Positions 52,216-62,545 of a stretch of DNA of 64,000 nucleotides are shown piece after piece (positions within the stretch are counted from its first letter, which is position 1; every line of letters begins with the position of its first letter). The position numbers were made by a program, and so were the translations under genes. Source of the DNA: Aliiroseovarius sp. S1339 (GTDB lineage: Bacteria; Pseudomonadota; Alphaproteobacteria; Rhodobacterales; Rhodobacteraceae); the NCBI RefSeq assembly GCF_023195695.1, contig NZ_JALPQG010000003.1, forward strand, positions 1-64,000. The letters run 5' to 3'. The notes beneath the pieces were generated by a model, which worked only from the letters and a program-made list of their open reading frames with translations, made no database searches and was not told the DNA's origin.

Positions 52216-53203
52216 GCCCAATACGCGCCAATTCAGCATCCATAAGTGACCAGTCCCGCAGCTCCAGCCGCACTGGAACGGTCAAGACCTGTCGCTTGAA
52301 TGCGTCAGGCAGGCGCACGGCGTCTTTCTCGGTGGTGACAAGCTGCGCGCCCAGCGCGTTCGCTTCGATCTGCAACCGTTTCATCAGCGCGTCAGTCAGC
52401 GGTTGATGGTCAGCCAAAGCCTCGGCGCGCAAAAGATTCACGCCCAAGCTTTTCACGGTCGCAAAGAATTTTTCAGGCAGGCCAATCCCCGCAAACGCCA
52501 GAACGTTCATGCCCTGCCAGTCCATCCCGGTTTGAAGCGGCTCTAGCCGTCCGGTTATGTGCGGACACGGAATCGCCCCCGTCCAGTCCTGCGCAAACCG
52601 CGCCTGCGCTGCATCGGGGCCGATGGACAGCAGCAAATCAGCCCGACGCAGGCCAGAAGAGACTGGTTCGCGCAGCGGTCCAGCCGGAATGCATCGCGCA
52701 TTGCCGAACCCTTTGACCGCATCGACCACAACAATCGACAAGGTTTTGTGCACGGCGGGGTTTTGAAAGCCATCGTCCATTATGATTACATCTGCGCCGG
52801 CGGCCTCGGCGGCTTTCACGCCTTCGGCCCGGTCGCGTGCGATCCATACATAGGTGAATGCGGCCATCAACAAGGGTTCGTCGCCGACTTCGCCCGCTTT
52901 GTGCGTCCGCTCATCGACCATCAAAGGGCCGTCCAACGTCCCTTTGTGGCCGCGCGATACGATATGCACATCATACCCGCGGGCAAGCAGGTGTTGGGCC
53001 AGCGCGATTGTAGTCGGGGTCTTGCCAGTGCCGCCCGCGTTGATGTTGCCAACACAGATCACCGGCACTTGGGCACGATACCCATCAGTCTTGGCCACGC
53101 GCCGTCTGGTGCCAGCCCCATAAAACCACCCCAAGGGCGCTAAAAGGCGGGCGCGCCAATTGGGACGCTCGGGTGGCGTGTACCAAAACCGGGGTGTTCT
53201 CAT
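52208..53203 (-). CDS. lpxK: Tetraacyldisaccharide 4'-kinase LpxK
   Basis: A 331-residue lipid A kinase at the inner-membrane face that adds the 4'-phosphate to the tetraacyl disaccharide. Walker A is seen in [14 protein letters not shown] (about 52-65), and the conserved DDGFQNP (about 141-147) follows. The N-terminal segment [15 protein letters not shown] is family-typical. It is downstream of the WaaA-like gene by 9 nt on the same strand, a frequent order in Rhodobacterales. Confidence 0.94.
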   Translation of the reverse strand: MRTPRFWYTPPERPNWRARLLAPLGWFYGAGTRRRVAKTDGYRAQVPVICVGNINAGGTGKTPTTIALAQHLLARGYDVHIVSRGHKGTLDGPLMVDERTHKAGEVGDEPLLMAAFTYVWIARDRAEGVKAAEAAGADVIIMDDGFQNPAVHKTLSIVVVDAVKGFGNARCIPAGPLREPVSSGLRRADLLLSIGPDAAQARFAQDWTGAIPCPHITGRLEPLQTGMDWQGMNVLAFAGIGLPEKFFATVKSLGVNLLRAEALADHQPLTDALMKRLQIEANALGAQLVTTEKDAVRLPDAFKRQVLTVPVRLELRDWSLMDAELARIGLG

Positions 53204-53212
53204 TCCACCACC

Positions 53213-54487
53213 TTAAGGTTGGTCACTCGACAGTGCATCGGATAATTTCTCGCGCAGCAGGTCACTGACCTCGGCCCCGCTGGTGGAAACATCCCAGGCA
53301 GCCATTGCCATATTGGCAGCCTCTTCTGGCGACAACAAGCGCTCGACCGCCTTTGTCAGGCTTTGTTCATCTGTGATTTTGCTGGCCGCGCCCGAGCTTT
53401 CAAGCCGTCGATAGGATTCGTGAAACCCGTTCACCTTTGGGCCGAACAGCACGACTGATCCAAGCGCCGCTGGTTCAAACGGGTTCAATTCTGTCCCGAC
53501 CCCCAAGCTTCCGCCCGCATAGGTGATTGGGGCCAGATGCATCCACAAACCTGATTCGCCTTCTTGATCGGCGATGAAGACCTGAACATCGGCAGTCGGG
53601 TCTTCATCGCGTGACCGGCAGGCGACAGCCCAACCTTCCGCCTCTAGCTCGACTGCCAGTTCGGGGCCGCGATCGACCTCGCGCGGCTCGATGATCAGCA
53701 ATAGCCGATGCGACTTGCGCACCAATTGCTTGTGACAGGCCAAAAGCGTTTGCTCTTCGATCTCGCACACACCCGAGGCAAGCCATACCGGACGCGCGGC
53801 CAGCTTTGCGGCAATTGCGTCGCGTTCCGTCATGTTGCAGCTAGGCGGCATCACCTGAATTTGCAACGGACCAGAGGCCACGACCCGATTTGCAACCGCA
53901 CCAAACTTGCGCAATTCACGCGCCGCGTCGTCACTTTCGGCAAGAATAGTATCGAATCCTTTTAGGATAGATTTGATCGAACCGGGCAACCAACGCCACT
54001 GGCTTTGTGCTTCTTTCGGGACATGTGCGTTGACCCAATGGGCGGGAATGTTGCGTTCAAACACAGCCGGAAGAAGGGTGACGTCCAGCTTGCCATCCAT
54101 CCAAAGCAACACATCCGGGCGCCAATGGTCCAGAAATGCCGTGACCGGTGCCGGTGCGGAATAGGGCGCATATTGGTGGATGAAGTTCGGGCCTTGCGGT
54201 GGGGTTCCGTCAAAATGGGTGGTCGTAATCAGGATATTCAAATCCTCATGATCAGCCTGAAAATGCTGAACGAGCCCCAGGACTTTTTCTAATCCATCCA
54301 ATCTTTGCAAATGTATCCAAGCCAGTTGTCCCGCAGGCCGTTTGGCCAGACCCCGGCCCAATCTCTCATTTCCGCGCGTGGGGTGTTCGGTGCCATCATC
54401 AACACCGCGTCGCAAACGACGTTCCAGCCCGGCGGTGCCCTGCATGTTTTGCAGGCCCCGGAACAGTGATATTCCGATAGGCGGCAT
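53213..54487 (-). CDS. WaaA/KdtA-like glycosyltransferase, divergent
   Basis: A 424-residue protein of the GT30 (Kdo transferase) family by overall pattern: RPVWLASGVCEIEEQTLLACH, LLLIIEPREVDR and AGGSLGVGTELNPFEPA. Its neighbours (lpxK) fit lipid A assembly. However, the usual N-terminal (V/A)SVGE with the catalytic Glu reads WIHLQRLDGLE here, METELW reads WMDGKLD, and there is no N-terminal membrane anchor. It may transfer Kdo in a changed way, or a different sugar, or act beside a canonical WaaA elsewhere. Confidence 0.75.
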   Translation of the reverse strand: MPPIGISLFRGLQNMQGTAGLERRLRRGVDDGTEHPTRGNERLGRGLAKRPAGQLAWIHLQRLDGLEKVLGLVQHFQADHEDLNILITTTHFDGTPPQGPNFIHQYAPYSAPAPVTAFLDHWRPDVLLWMDGKLDVTLLPAVFERNIPAHWVNAHVPKEAQSQWRWLPGSIKSILKGFDTILAESDDAARELRKFGAVANRVVASGPLQIQVMPPSCNMTERDAIAAKLAARPVWLASGVCEIEEQTLLACHKQLVRKSHRLLLIIEPREVDRGPELAVELEAEGWAVACRSRDEDPTADVQVFIADQEGESGLWMHLAPITYAGGSLGVGTELNPFEPAALGSVVLFGPKVNGFHESYRRLESSGAASKITDEQSLTKAVERLLSPEEAANMAMAAWDVSTSGAEVSDLLREKLSDALSSDQP

Positions 54488-54575
54488 TTTTACTGCACTT
54501 CCTCATTCCGCGATGCGTTGGCCGCTCGCATTATTATGCGGTCAGATTATGACAAGTTGTAGAGCGTGGAAAGGG

Positions 54576-55493
54576 TCAGTCGTGCCATTCGCCCGCAGCG
54601 AGCATCTTTGTTGCGGCCACGATACGATCAAAGCTGGCACGCGCGCGTTGGACTTTATGGCGTGCGCGCAAGTATCCATGCACCAATCCAGCCTCGTTGA
54701 CCCAGACCGCCTTGCCGCCTGCCGCGTGTATGGCGTCGCGATAATCGCGCCCATCATCCGCCAGCGGATCGCATTCGGCGGTGATGATCACGGTCGACGG
54801 CAGGTTCGAGAAATCGCTGTCTGTCAGTGGTGCGGCGGTCGGGTCGTTTTCGGGAGCTGAACCGTCAAAACGTATCTGCTCATACGCCTTCAGATCATCC
54901 AAAGTCAGCATCGGCGCGTGTGCATGATCACGATATGATCCGCGCGTCATGTCGCCGCCAAGCCCCGGATAAATCAGCAATAGGCCCGCGAAACTCATGG
55001 CCCCTCGGCTGGCATGCGCAACCGCAGCGGCAAGGTTTCCACCCGCGCTGTCACCCGCCAGAATATGCGTTCCGGGCCACGTTAGAGCCACATATTGCGC
55101 GGCACCCAACGCATCATCAAACGCCGCCGGGTGCGTGCTCTCTGGGCTTAGGCGATAGTCGACACTGACCACCCTGACAACGGATCGGGCGCAAAGCTCG
55201 GCGCAGACATCATCATGGCTGTCCAATCCGCCAACGACGAAACCGCCGCCGTGGAAATAGATCACCGTGACATCATGTGCCCCACATTCGTAAATGCGGA
55301 TTGGCACTGATCCTGCGCGATCGTCCTGCGCTGAAACGCCGTCTGGATAGCCTGTGAAAAACGCCCTGCACATGCGGTCATAGGTGGCCCGCTGCGCGGC
55401 AATACCTGCCGAGATCGTGTCGGGGGGGTAATAGCCCTCGGTCTCGTGGATGAAGGCCCAGGTTTCGGCGTCGATCAGTGTGTCGTAATCCAT
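54576..55493 (-). CDS. Alpha/beta hydrolase, HSL-type esterase
   Basis: A 305-residue serine hydrolase of the hormone-sensitive-lipase group. The oxyanion-hole motif HGGGFVVGG is near residue 77, the nucleophile is in LAGDSAGGNLAAA, the acid in ITAECDPLADDG and the base in GLVHGYLR. The start at 55493 is chosen since the 61 residues before it in the open frame are not family-like. It lies 10 nt downstream of the arsJ-like gene on the same strand and could share its transcript. Substrate unknown. Confidence 0.85.
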   Translation of the reverse strand: MDYDTLIDAETWAFIHETEGYYPPDTISAGIAAQRATYDRMCRAFFTGYPDGVSAQDDRAGSVPIRIYECGAHDVTVIYFHGGGFVVGGLDSHDDVCAELCARSVVRVVSVDYRLSPESTHPAAFDDALGAAQYVALTWPGTHILAGDSAGGNLAAAVAHASRGAMSFAGLLLIYPGLGGDMTRGSYRDHAHAPMLTLDDLKAYEQIRFDGSAPENDPTAAPLTDSDFSNLPSTVIITAECDPLADDGRDYRDAIHAAGGKAVWVNEAGLVHGYLRARHKVQRARASFDRIVAATKMLAAGEWHD

Positions 55494-55503
55494 GGTGGGA
55501 AGG

Positions 55504-56766
55504 CTAAGATGCACAGTTCGCTTTCGCAAGGCGTCCCATCGACAGCCAGCTTGCGGTTGCCATTGCGGCCGCAGTGGCCAAACACAGGGCCAGCCCGCCT
55601 TGTTGATAGCTGAACCCGGACAAAAGCGTCCCCAACAGGCGTCCGGCGGCGTTCGACATGTAGTAAAACCCAACATCCATCGTCACACGCTCGGCCTTGC
55701 TGAACGCCAAGATCAGGTAGGAATGAAGCGAGCTGTTGACGGCAAAAACAAATCCGAAGACCAGCAAACCGGCAACCAATAGCGGGGCCAACAGCGGGCC
55801 GGGAAACAGCGAAAGGATCGCCAGCGTCGCGATTACCAACGTCAAGATTCCCGCCCAAACCACCGCTTTATGCACCATGTCGGCCTCGGACCGCATTCGG
55901 GCGTTCAACAAGCGTGGCGCCCAAGCTTGAACCGCGCCATAGGCGATGATCCATATCGCCATGAAGGAGCCGACGAAGAAAAACGCCGCCCGCTCACTGA
56001 TCGCGGCACTGTCAGAAAGCACACCATAAAAATAAACGGGGATGCCAACCACGAACCAAACATCCCGCGCGCCAAACAGGAACATTCGGGCAAGTGACAG
56101 CCGATTGATACGCCCGTCTTTCGACAAGACTTGCGAGAATTTTGCGGACTTGGACCCCGCTGGCAGACCTGTCGGCATGAATCTGATCAAGGCAATCAGG
56201 ATTACCAAAAGAAGAACCGCCATCGCAATCAACGAAGGCGCGAACCCGATCAGACCCAACAATCCGGCGCCCAGCAGAAATCCCAGACCTTTCACGGCGT
56301 TCTTGGAACCAGTCAGCACAGCAACCCATTTGAACAGCCCGCCTTGCCCCGTTGGTGCCAGCAGTTTAACCGCACTTTTTGCCGACATCTTTGCCAAGTC
56401 TTTTGCCACACCTGACAGTCCCTGCACCGCCATGACATAGGCCACTGATACCCCCATCGCCCAGATAGGTGACAGCTGCGACAGCGCAAAAAGGGCCATA
56501 ACTTGCAAGGTTAGACCCGCATATAGCGTTGACGCCAAGCCAAACCGGGCCGCAATCCAGCCTGCGGACAGGTTGGTGACGATCCCCATAAACTCGTAAA
56601 GCAGGAACAGCCATGCCAGCGTAAACGGCGAAAAACCAAGCGAATGAAAATGCAGCAGAACCAACATGCGCAACGCACCATCGGTCAGCATAAACGCCCA
56701 ATAGGCTGCGGTGACGGCGATATATGCGTTAAGGCCGCCGGGCCGATCCGTCTTGCTTGTCGTCAC
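55504..56766 (-). CDS. arsJ: Organoarsenical efflux MFS transporter ArsJ
   Basis: A 420-residue MFS protein with about 12 membrane helices. The signature segment [21 protein letters not shown] (given up to 20: [20 protein letters not shown]) is characteristic of ArsJ. It exports 1-arseno-3-phosphoglycerate made by the adjacent GAPDH. The start is a GTG at 56766 that overlaps the GAPDH stop by 4 nt, so the two proteins are translationally coupled. No arsR or arsC gene is present beside the pair. Confidence 0.9.
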   Translation of the reverse strand: MTTSKTDRPGGLNAYIAVTAAYWAFMLTDGALRMLVLLHFHSLGFSPFTLAWLFLLYEFMGIVTNLSAGWIAARFGLASTLYAGLTLQVMALFALSQLSPIWAMGVSVAYVMAVQGLSGVAKDLAKMSAKSAVKLLAPTGQGGLFKWVAVLTGSKNAVKGLGFLLGAGLLGLIGFAPSLIAMAVLLLVILIALIRFMPTGLPAGSKSAKFSQVLSKDGRINRLSLARMFLFGARDVWFVVGIPVYFYGVLSDSAAISERAAFFFVGSFMAIWIIAYGAVQAWAPRLLNARMRSEADMVHKAVVWAGILTLVIATLAILSLFPGPLLAPLLVAGLLVFGFVFAVNSSLHSYLILAFSKAERVTMDVGFYYMSNAAGRLLGTLLSGFSYQQGGLALCLATAAAMATASWLSMGRLAKANCAS

Positions 56767-57767
56767 ATTGACGCCCCGACCAGACGGGCCACGTCTGCAA
56801 GGCGGCAGGCATAACCCCATTCGTTGTCATACCATGCATAGACTTTAAGCTGCGTGCCGTTGACCACCATCGTCGACAAAGCATCAATGATCGCGCTGCG
56901 CGGATCATTGGTGTAATCGGCTGACACCAAAGGCCGTTCTTCGTATCCCAGAATATCTTTCAAACCGCCTTTAGAGGCTGCTTTGAACAGGCCGTTGACC
57001 TCCTCCACTGTGGTTTCGCGCTCAAGCTCGAACACGCAATCGGTCAGCGATGCATTCAGCAGCGGGACGCGTACGGCGTGGCCATTCAGACGACCCGTCA
57101 GTTCGGGAAAAATCTGGGTGATGGCTTTGGCCGATCCAGTGGTCGTTGGGATCAGCGAATTCAGCGCCGAGCGGGCGCGACGCAGATCTTTGGCCGGGCG
57201 ATCCACAATGGTTTGTGTGTTCGTCACGTCGTGAATGGTCGTGATCGACCCATGCTTGATACCAAGATGTTCGTGGACCACCTTAACGATCGGCGCCAGA
57301 CAGTTGGTGGTGCAGGACGCCGCCGTTACCAGATCATGGTCGTCATACAGGTCGTGATTCACGCCATAAACGATGTTCAGCGCGTTCGACTCCTTTACCG
57401 GCGCTGACACAACAACCTTCTTCACACCGGCCGCGTAATAAGGGGCCAACTTCTCATTCGTTTTGAACGCGCCGGTGCAGTCGATCACCAAATCAACGCC
57501 AAGTTTTTGCAGCGGCAGGTCCTTAATTGACCATCCGCCCGTCATCCTCATCTTCTGCCCGTTGACCGAGACGCTGTCGTGATCCGCGTCGAATGTGGCA
57601 TCCCAACGGCCATGGACCGTGTCCCATTCCAGCAAATGCGCGTGTTGCTCGGCGTCGCCAACCGGGTCATTCAGCAGCACGACCTCGCCCGGTGCGCCAT
57701 TGTCAATCTGCTCACGCAGCACCAGCTTTCCCATGCGTCCAAGCCCGTTGATTGCGATGCGTGTCAT
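56763..57767 (-). CDS. ArsJ-associated glyceraldehyde-3-phosphate dehydrogenase
   Basis: A 334-residue GAPDH-fold enzyme. NAD-binding motif [12 protein letters not shown], catalytic Cys in [12 protein letters not shown] (Cys about 155) and the partner His in [12 protein letters not shown] are present. In ars loci this enzyme turns glyceraldehyde-3-phosphate and arsenate into 1-arseno-3-phosphoglycerate for export by ArsJ. The overlap with arsJ supports that role rather than central glycolysis. Confidence 0.92.
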   Translation of the reverse strand: MTRIAINGLGRMGKLVLREQIDNGAPGEVVLLNDPVGDAEQHAHLLEWDTVHGRWDATFDADHDSVSVNGQKMRMTGGWSIKDLPLQKLGVDLVIDCTGAFKTNEKLAPYYAAGVKKVVVSAPVKESNALNIVYGVNHDLYDDHDLVTAASCTTNCLAPIVKVVHEHLGIKHGSITTIHDVTNTQTIVDRPAKDLRRARSALNSLIPTTTGSAKAITQIFPELTGRLNGHAVRVPLLNASLTDCVFELERETTVEEVNGLFKAASKGGLKDILGYEERPLVSADYTNDPRSAIIDALSTMVVNGTQLKVYAWYDNEWGYACRLADVARLVGASM

Positions 57768-57852
57768 GGTGGGGCCCCTTGTGCGGTTGGCAAATAATCA
57801 GCCTTCGCGGGATAAACCCGCCGGGTAACAGCTATATGACACCGCCATCAAC

Positions 57853-57900
57853 AGGGCCAGAGCGCTGACGTCGCGCAATGTCGCGAAGCGTTCTGGCCCT
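57853..57900. other. Inverted repeat in arsenate/soe divergent gap
   Basis: Stem AGGGCCAGAGCG / CGTTCTGGCCCT (one mismatch) with a 24-nt loop that itself contains GTCGCGCA / TGTCGCGA-like repeats. It lies in the 274-nt gap between the GAPDH gene and soeA. It could be a regulator site or a hairpin in a leader; no other feature was recognised in the gap. Confidence 0.5.
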
Positions 57901-58041
57901 AAACCCATCGTCATCTGGACCTACCGATAAGGGGGGCTGGCTGTTTGGCTCTTGGAACCAGTTTAGAAAGCGGCGAACATCCCGTTTCTTCACAATGATT
58001 TGTCTTCGAAGAAAAGACCTCGCGACAGGGCCATCAGGTAT

Positions 58042-60867
58042 ATGACCAAACCGGAAAGCATCCAGATTGATACGTCGCCGCCGGTTTCGGACGAGGTGCG
58101 CAAGACGACTTGTTATATGTGTGCCTGCCGTTGCGGGATCAACGTGCATATGAAGGACGGACAGGTGGCCTATATCGAAGGCAACCGCGATCATCCTGTG
58201 AACAAGGGCGTGCTCTGTGGCAAAGGATCCGCCGGGATCATGCAGCATTATGCCCCGTCACGGCTGCGCGCGCCTTTGAAACGGGTCGGTCCACGCGGAT
58301 CGGGCGAGTTTGAAGAGATCAGTTGGGACGAGGCCTTGGACATGGCCGCCGGGTGGCTGGGCCCGTTGCGGGAAAACGACCCCAAACGGATGGCGTTTTT
58401 CACTGGACGCGATCAAAGCCAAAGCTTCACGTCATGGTTCGCACAAGCTTACGGCACGCCCAACTATGCAGCCCACGGGGGCTTTTGCTCGGTCAATATG
58501 GCAGCGGCGGGTATCTATACGATGGGCGGCGCATTTTGGGAGTTTGGACAGCCCGACTGGGATCGCACCAAAATGTTCATGCTTTTTGGCGTGGCCGAAG
58601 ATCATGACAGCAACCCCATCAAGATCGGTCTTGGCAAGCTGAAAGAACGTGGCGCGCGTATCATCGGCGTGAACCCGATCCGGTCGGGATATAACGCGAT
58701 TGCGGATGACTGGGTGGGCATCACGCCGGGGACAGACGGGCTGTTTATCCTTGCGCTGGTCCACGAATTGCTGCGGGCGGGCAAGGTCGATCTGGCCTAT
58801 CTGTCGCGCTACACCAACGCGGGTTTTATCGTGAATGAAGAGCCTAACTCGCCTGAAAATGGCCTTTTCTTACGTGGTAAGACTGGTAAGCCACTAGTCC
58901 TTTGCCGCGACACTGGGAAGCTTGCCGATTACGACGCGCCCGGTGTTATGCCTGATCTGGCGGGAAGCTATCGCCACGCAGGCATCTCGCATCGCCCCGT
59001 GTTCCAGCTTCTCGCCGAACGCTATCTGTCGGGCGACTATGCCCCCGATGCGGTGGCCGAGCGGACGGGCATAGCGGCAGATCGCATCCGATCAATCGCG
59101 GCAGAGCTGGCGCGAGTCGCGTTCGAGGAAGAAATTGTGCTCGACCAGCCGTGGACAGACTGGAAAGGGCAGAAGCACGACAAGATGATCGGACGGCCGG
59201 TCAGCTTCCACGCTATGCGCGGCATCTCGGCGCATTCAAACGGGTTCCAGACCTGTCGCGCGCTGCATATGCTGCAAATCCTGCTCGGCTCGGTCGAAGT
59301 TCCGGGGGGATTCCGGTTCAAACCGCCCTATCCGAAACCACCCGAGGCGCACCCAAGGCCGCATGCTGGCGTCACGCCCGGCCAACCACTGGATGGCCCG
59401 CATCTGGGATATCCGATGGGGCCGGAGCATCTGCTTTTGGACGACAACGGAAACGCCAAACGCATCGACAAGGCGTTCACATGGGAAAACCCGATGTCGG
59501 CGCATGGCTTGATGCATATGGTGATTTCAAACGCCCATGCTGGCGACCCCTACAAGATCGATACGCTGTTCATGTATATGGCGAACATGGCGTGGAATTC
59601 GTCGATGAACTCGACCGAGGTCATGGGGATGCTGACCGACACGGATGATAACGGCGAATACGTGATCCCGCACATCATCTATTCCGATACCTATAGCTCC
59701 GAAATGGTAGCGTATGCCGACCTGATCCTGCCTGACACGACCTATCTGGAGCGTCACGATTGCATCAGCCTGCTGGACCGCCCGATTTGCGAGGCGGACG
59801 GGGCCGCCGATGCGATCCGCTGGCCCGTGGTTGAACCCGACCGCGATGTGCGAGGGTTCCAAACCGTGTTGATCCAGCTAGGGGCAAAGCTTGGTTTGCC
59901 GGGTTTCGTCACGGATGACGGGTCCGCGAAGTTTAAGGACTACGCCGACTATTTGGTCAACCACGAACGCCGTCCGGGAGTTGGCCCGCTGGCTGGATGG
60001 CGCGGGAAGGATGGCACGGGAAAGGGGCGAGGAGAGCCTAATCCAGCCCAAATTGACCGATATATCGAAAATGGCGGATTCTGGGTCGATCATATTCCGA
60101 CCGAGGCGAGCTTCTATAAACCGTGGAACAAGGCCTATCAGGAATGGGCGGTGGACCGAGGTATTTTCGACGCTGAAGCGCCCTATGTCTTCAATCTTTA
60201 TGTCGAGCCGATGCGTAAATTCCAACTGGCCGCTGAAGGCCACGGCGACATCCAGCCGCCCGAACATCTGCGTGCGCGTATTCAAAAGACGATGGACCCG
60301 CTGCCGATCTGGTATCCGCCATTTGAGGACAGCAATGTCGATACGGATGAATTCCCGATCCACGCCCTGACCCAGCGCCCGATGCATATGTATCATTCAT
60401 GGGGCTCGCAGAACGCATGGCTGCGCCAGATCACCGGCAAGAATTTCTTGTATCTGCCCACCGATCTTTGGGCCGAACATGGCTTTGCCGACAGCGACTA
60501 TGCGCACGTCACCTCGGCCCACGGATCAATCACAGTGCCTGTCGCCCATCACGCGGCGCTAAACCCAAAGACGGTCTGGACATGGAATGCCATCGGCAAG
60601 CGTAAAGGCACTTGGGCTTTGGATGACCACGCGCCGGAAGCGACCGAGGGTTTCCTTCTGAACCACCTGATTCATGAACTTCAGCCACCGAAAGGCGACG
60701 GGCTAAGATGGGCGAATTCGGACCCCGTAACCGGACAGGCCGCGTGGTTCGATTTGCGCGTAAAGATTGTCAAAGCAGACCCTAAACCAGCGGAAAGCCA
60801 GCCAGCGCACCCACCGATCAAGTCGCCCGTTGGCAAGGGCCCAAATGTTGTTGCAAGGAAGATCTAA
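58042..60867 (+). CDS. soeA: Molybdopterin oxidoreductase, sulfite dehydrogenase SoeA-like
   Basis: A 941-residue catalytic subunit of the DMSO reductase superfamily, no Tat signal, hence cytoplasmic. An N-terminal [4Fe-4S] site is formed by C24, C27, C31 and C59 (TTCYMCACRCG ..GVLCGKG). The Mo ligand is probably Cys149 in HGGFCSVNMAAAG. Followed directly by a four-cluster ferredoxin subunit and a DmsC-like anchor, the order of SoeABC, which oxidises sulfite to sulfate in the cytoplasm and passes electrons to quinone. A polysulfide or other chalcogen reductase is the alternative. Confidence 0.85.
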   Translation: MTKPESIQIDTSPPVSDEVRKTTCYMCACRCGINVHMKDGQVAYIEGNRDHPVNKGVLCGKGSAGIMQHYAPSRLRAPLKRVGPRGSGEFEEISWDEALDMAAGWLGPLRENDPKRMAFFTGRDQSQSFTSWFAQAYGTPNYAAHGGFCSVNMAAAGIYTMGGAFWEFGQPDWDRTKMFMLFGVAEDHDSNPIKIGLGKLKERGARIIGVNPIRSGYNAIADDWVGITPGTDGLFILALVHELLRAGKVDLAYLSRYTNAGFIVNEEPNSPENGLFLRGKTGKPLVLCRDTGKLADYDAPGVMPDLAGSYRHAGISHRPVFQLLAERYLSGDYAPDAVAERTGIAADRIRSIAAELARVAFEEEIVLDQPWTDWKGQKHDKMIGRPVSFHAMRGISAHSNGFQTCRALHMLQILLGSVEVPGGFRFKPPYPKPPEAHPRPHAGVTPGQPLDGPHLGYPMGPEHLLLDDNGNAKRIDKAFTWENPMSAHGLMHMVISNAHAGDPYKIDTLFMYMANMAWNSSMNSTEVMGMLTDTDDNGEYVIPHIIYSDTYSSEMVAYADLILPDTTYLERHDCISLLDRPICEADGAADAIRWPVVEPDRDVRGFQTVLIQLGAKLGLPGFVTDDGSAKFKDYADYLVNHERRPGVGPLAGWRGKDGTGKGRGEPNPAQIDRYIENGGFWVDHIPTEASFYKPWNKAYQEWAVDRGIFDAEAPYVFNLYVEPMRKFQLAAEGHGDIQPPEHLRARIQKTMDPLPIWYPPFEDSNVDTDEFPIHALTQRPMHMYHSWGSQNAWLRQITGKNFLYLPTDLWAEHGFADSDYAHVTSAHGSITVPVAHHAALNPKTVWTWNAIGKRKGTWALDDHAPEATEGFLLNHLIHELQPPKGDGLRWANSDPVTGQAAWFDLRVKIVKADPKPAESQPAHPPIKSPVGKGPNVVARKI

Positions 60868-61598
60868 TGACGGCACTTCCTGAAAAGACCGACAAGAAAC
60901 TTGGGCTGGTCATTGATCTGGATACCTGCGTGGGTTGCCATGGCTGCGTGACCGCGTGCAAGGGCTGGAACACACAAAACTATGGCGCGCCGTTGTCGGA
61001 TACGGACCCTTACGGCGCGGACCCCGGCGGAACCTTTTTGAACCGGGTGTTTTCCTATGAAGCGCAGGCTGAGGGGCAGCCTGCCCAAACCGTCCACATG
61101 CCGCGATCCTGCCTGCATTGTGACGATGCGCCCTGCGTGACTGTCTGCCCGACCGGGGCTAGCTATAAAAGGTCCGAGGACGGGATCGTTCTGGTCAACG
61201 AAGATCGCTGCATCGGCTGCGGACTATGCGCCTGGGCCTGCCCCTATGGCGCGCGCGAGATGGATCGCGATGCCGGTATCATGAAGAAATGCACGCTGTG
61301 CGTCGATCGCATCTACAACGAGAACCTGCCGGAAGAGGATCGCGTTCCCGCCTGCGTGCGCACCTGTCCCTCTGGCGCGCGGCATTTCGGGGATCTTGGC
61401 GACCCGGACAGCGATGTTTCAAAACTGGTGGCGGATCGTGGTGGATACGACCTGATGCCAGACCTTGGCACCAAGCCCGTGAACAAATACCTGCCACCGC
61501 GCGCCAAGGATACGCTGAACACCCAACCGCTTGAGGTGATCGCGGACGAGCCGCAGGGGTTCCTTGGCTGGCTAGATAAAGCGCTCGAAAAGCTCTGA
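60867..61598 (+). CDS. soeB: Four-cluster ferredoxin subunit, SoeB-like
   Basis: A 243-residue electron-transfer subunit with four cysteine groups: CVGCHGCVTACKGW, CLHCDDAPCVTVCPTGA, CIGCGLCAWACPYGA and CTLCVDR with CVRTCPSGA, enough for four [4Fe-4S] clusters, like DmsB. No signal peptide, consistent with a cytoplasmic complex. Its ATG overlaps the soeA stop by one base (TAATG). Confidence 0.92.
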   Translation: MTALPEKTDKKLGLVIDLDTCVGCHGCVTACKGWNTQNYGAPLSDTDPYGADPGGTFLNRVFSYEAQAEGQPAQTVHMPRSCLHCDDAPCVTVCPTGASYKRSEDGIVLVNEDRCIGCGLCAWACPYGAREMDRDAGIMKKCTLCVDRIYNENLPEEDRVPACVRTCPSGARHFGDLGDPDSDVSKLVADRGGYDLMPDLGTKPVNKYLPPRAKDTLNTQPLEVIADEPQGFLGWLDKALEKL

Positions 61599-61610
61599 CG
61601 GAGGAAACGG

Positions 61611-62480
61611 ATGCATCCCGCACCCAGTGTTATCATTTTCACCACGCTGTCAGGGCTTGGGTTTGGCCTGTTCTTTTGGCTGGGGCTGGGCGTGCCGGAT
61701 GTCAGCGGTGGGACCGCGTTCGCGTTTTTCGCGATTGCCTATGCGCTGTCTTGTGCCGGGCTGCTGGCCTCGACCTTTCATCTGGGCAATAAGAAGAACG
61801 CGATCTATGCGCTCAGCCAATGGCGCACAAGCTGGCTGAGCCGTGAAGGGATTGCGGCGATCCTGACCTTGTTCCTATTCGCGCTGGTTGCTGTGCCGCG
61901 CATCTTTCTTGGGGCAGAAATGGCGATTTCCGGTGTATTAGGATCTATTTTTGCGCTTCTGACCGTTTTCACAACCTCGATGATATACGCGCAACTGAAA
62001 ACCATTCGGCGCTGGCACCAGCCGCTTACGCCCGTCATGTTTCTGCTGCACGCCTTAGGCGGCGGTGCGCTATTGGCGGGTGAGGCGAAGATCGCCGGTT
62101 GGTTACTGCTGGCGCTGACCCTTGTCCTGCTCGCCATGTGGCGGATCGGCGACCAACGCGCCGCCGCGCGCGGCACAACCGGGGACGCCACCGGGTTGGC
62201 CCATCTGGGTGAGGTGCGGATGCTGGAGAGCGGCCACACCGCGCGCAACTACGTGGTGGACGAGATGGTCTATCGCGTTGGCCGCAAACACGCCGCGAAA
62301 CTGCGTATGATTGCGCTGGGTCTGGCGGGCGCATTGCCCGCAGCCATATTGCTTCTAACGCCGCCCGGTCACATCACCGCCTTTCTGGCGCTTGCCCTGC
62401 ATCTGACAGGCGCCGTCATTGGCCGCTGGCTGTTTTTCGCTGAAGCCGAGCATGTCGTGGGCCTGTATCACGGCAAGTGA
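61611..62480 (+). CDS. soeC: DmsC-like membrane anchor, SoeC-like
   Basis: A 289-residue DmsC/YnfH-type membrane subunit with about eight helices. Segments ASTFHLGNKKNAIYALSQWR and SWLSREGIAAILTLFLF are characteristic. It anchors the complex and exchanges electrons with the quinone pool. Preceded by GGAGG and 12 nt after soeB, third gene of the operon. Confidence 0.92.
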   Translation: MHPAPSVIIFTTLSGLGFGLFFWLGLGVPDVSGGTAFAFFAIAYALSCAGLLASTFHLGNKKNAIYALSQWRTSWLSREGIAAILTLFLFALVAVPRIFLGAEMAISGVLGSIFALLTVFTTSMIYAQLKTIRRWHQPLTPVMFLLHALGGGALLAGEAKIAGWLLLALTLVLLAMWRIGDQRAAARGTTGDATGLAHLGEVRMLESGHTARNYVVDEMVYRVGRKHAAKLRMIALGLAGALPAAILLLTPPGHITAFLALALHLTGAVIGRWLFFAEAEHVVGLYHGK

Positions 62481-62545
62481 TCCCTTCTTATTGAACCCGG
62501 CCCCCTCTGCGCCTATCAGGGGGGAAACGGATAATGAGGGCACAC

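Noticed and set aside
57957-57980. GGAAC near 57955 before soeA as an EcfG promoter
   Set aside because: GGAAC is present, but no CGTT follows at 16-17 nt (GAAC instead), so it fails the motif.
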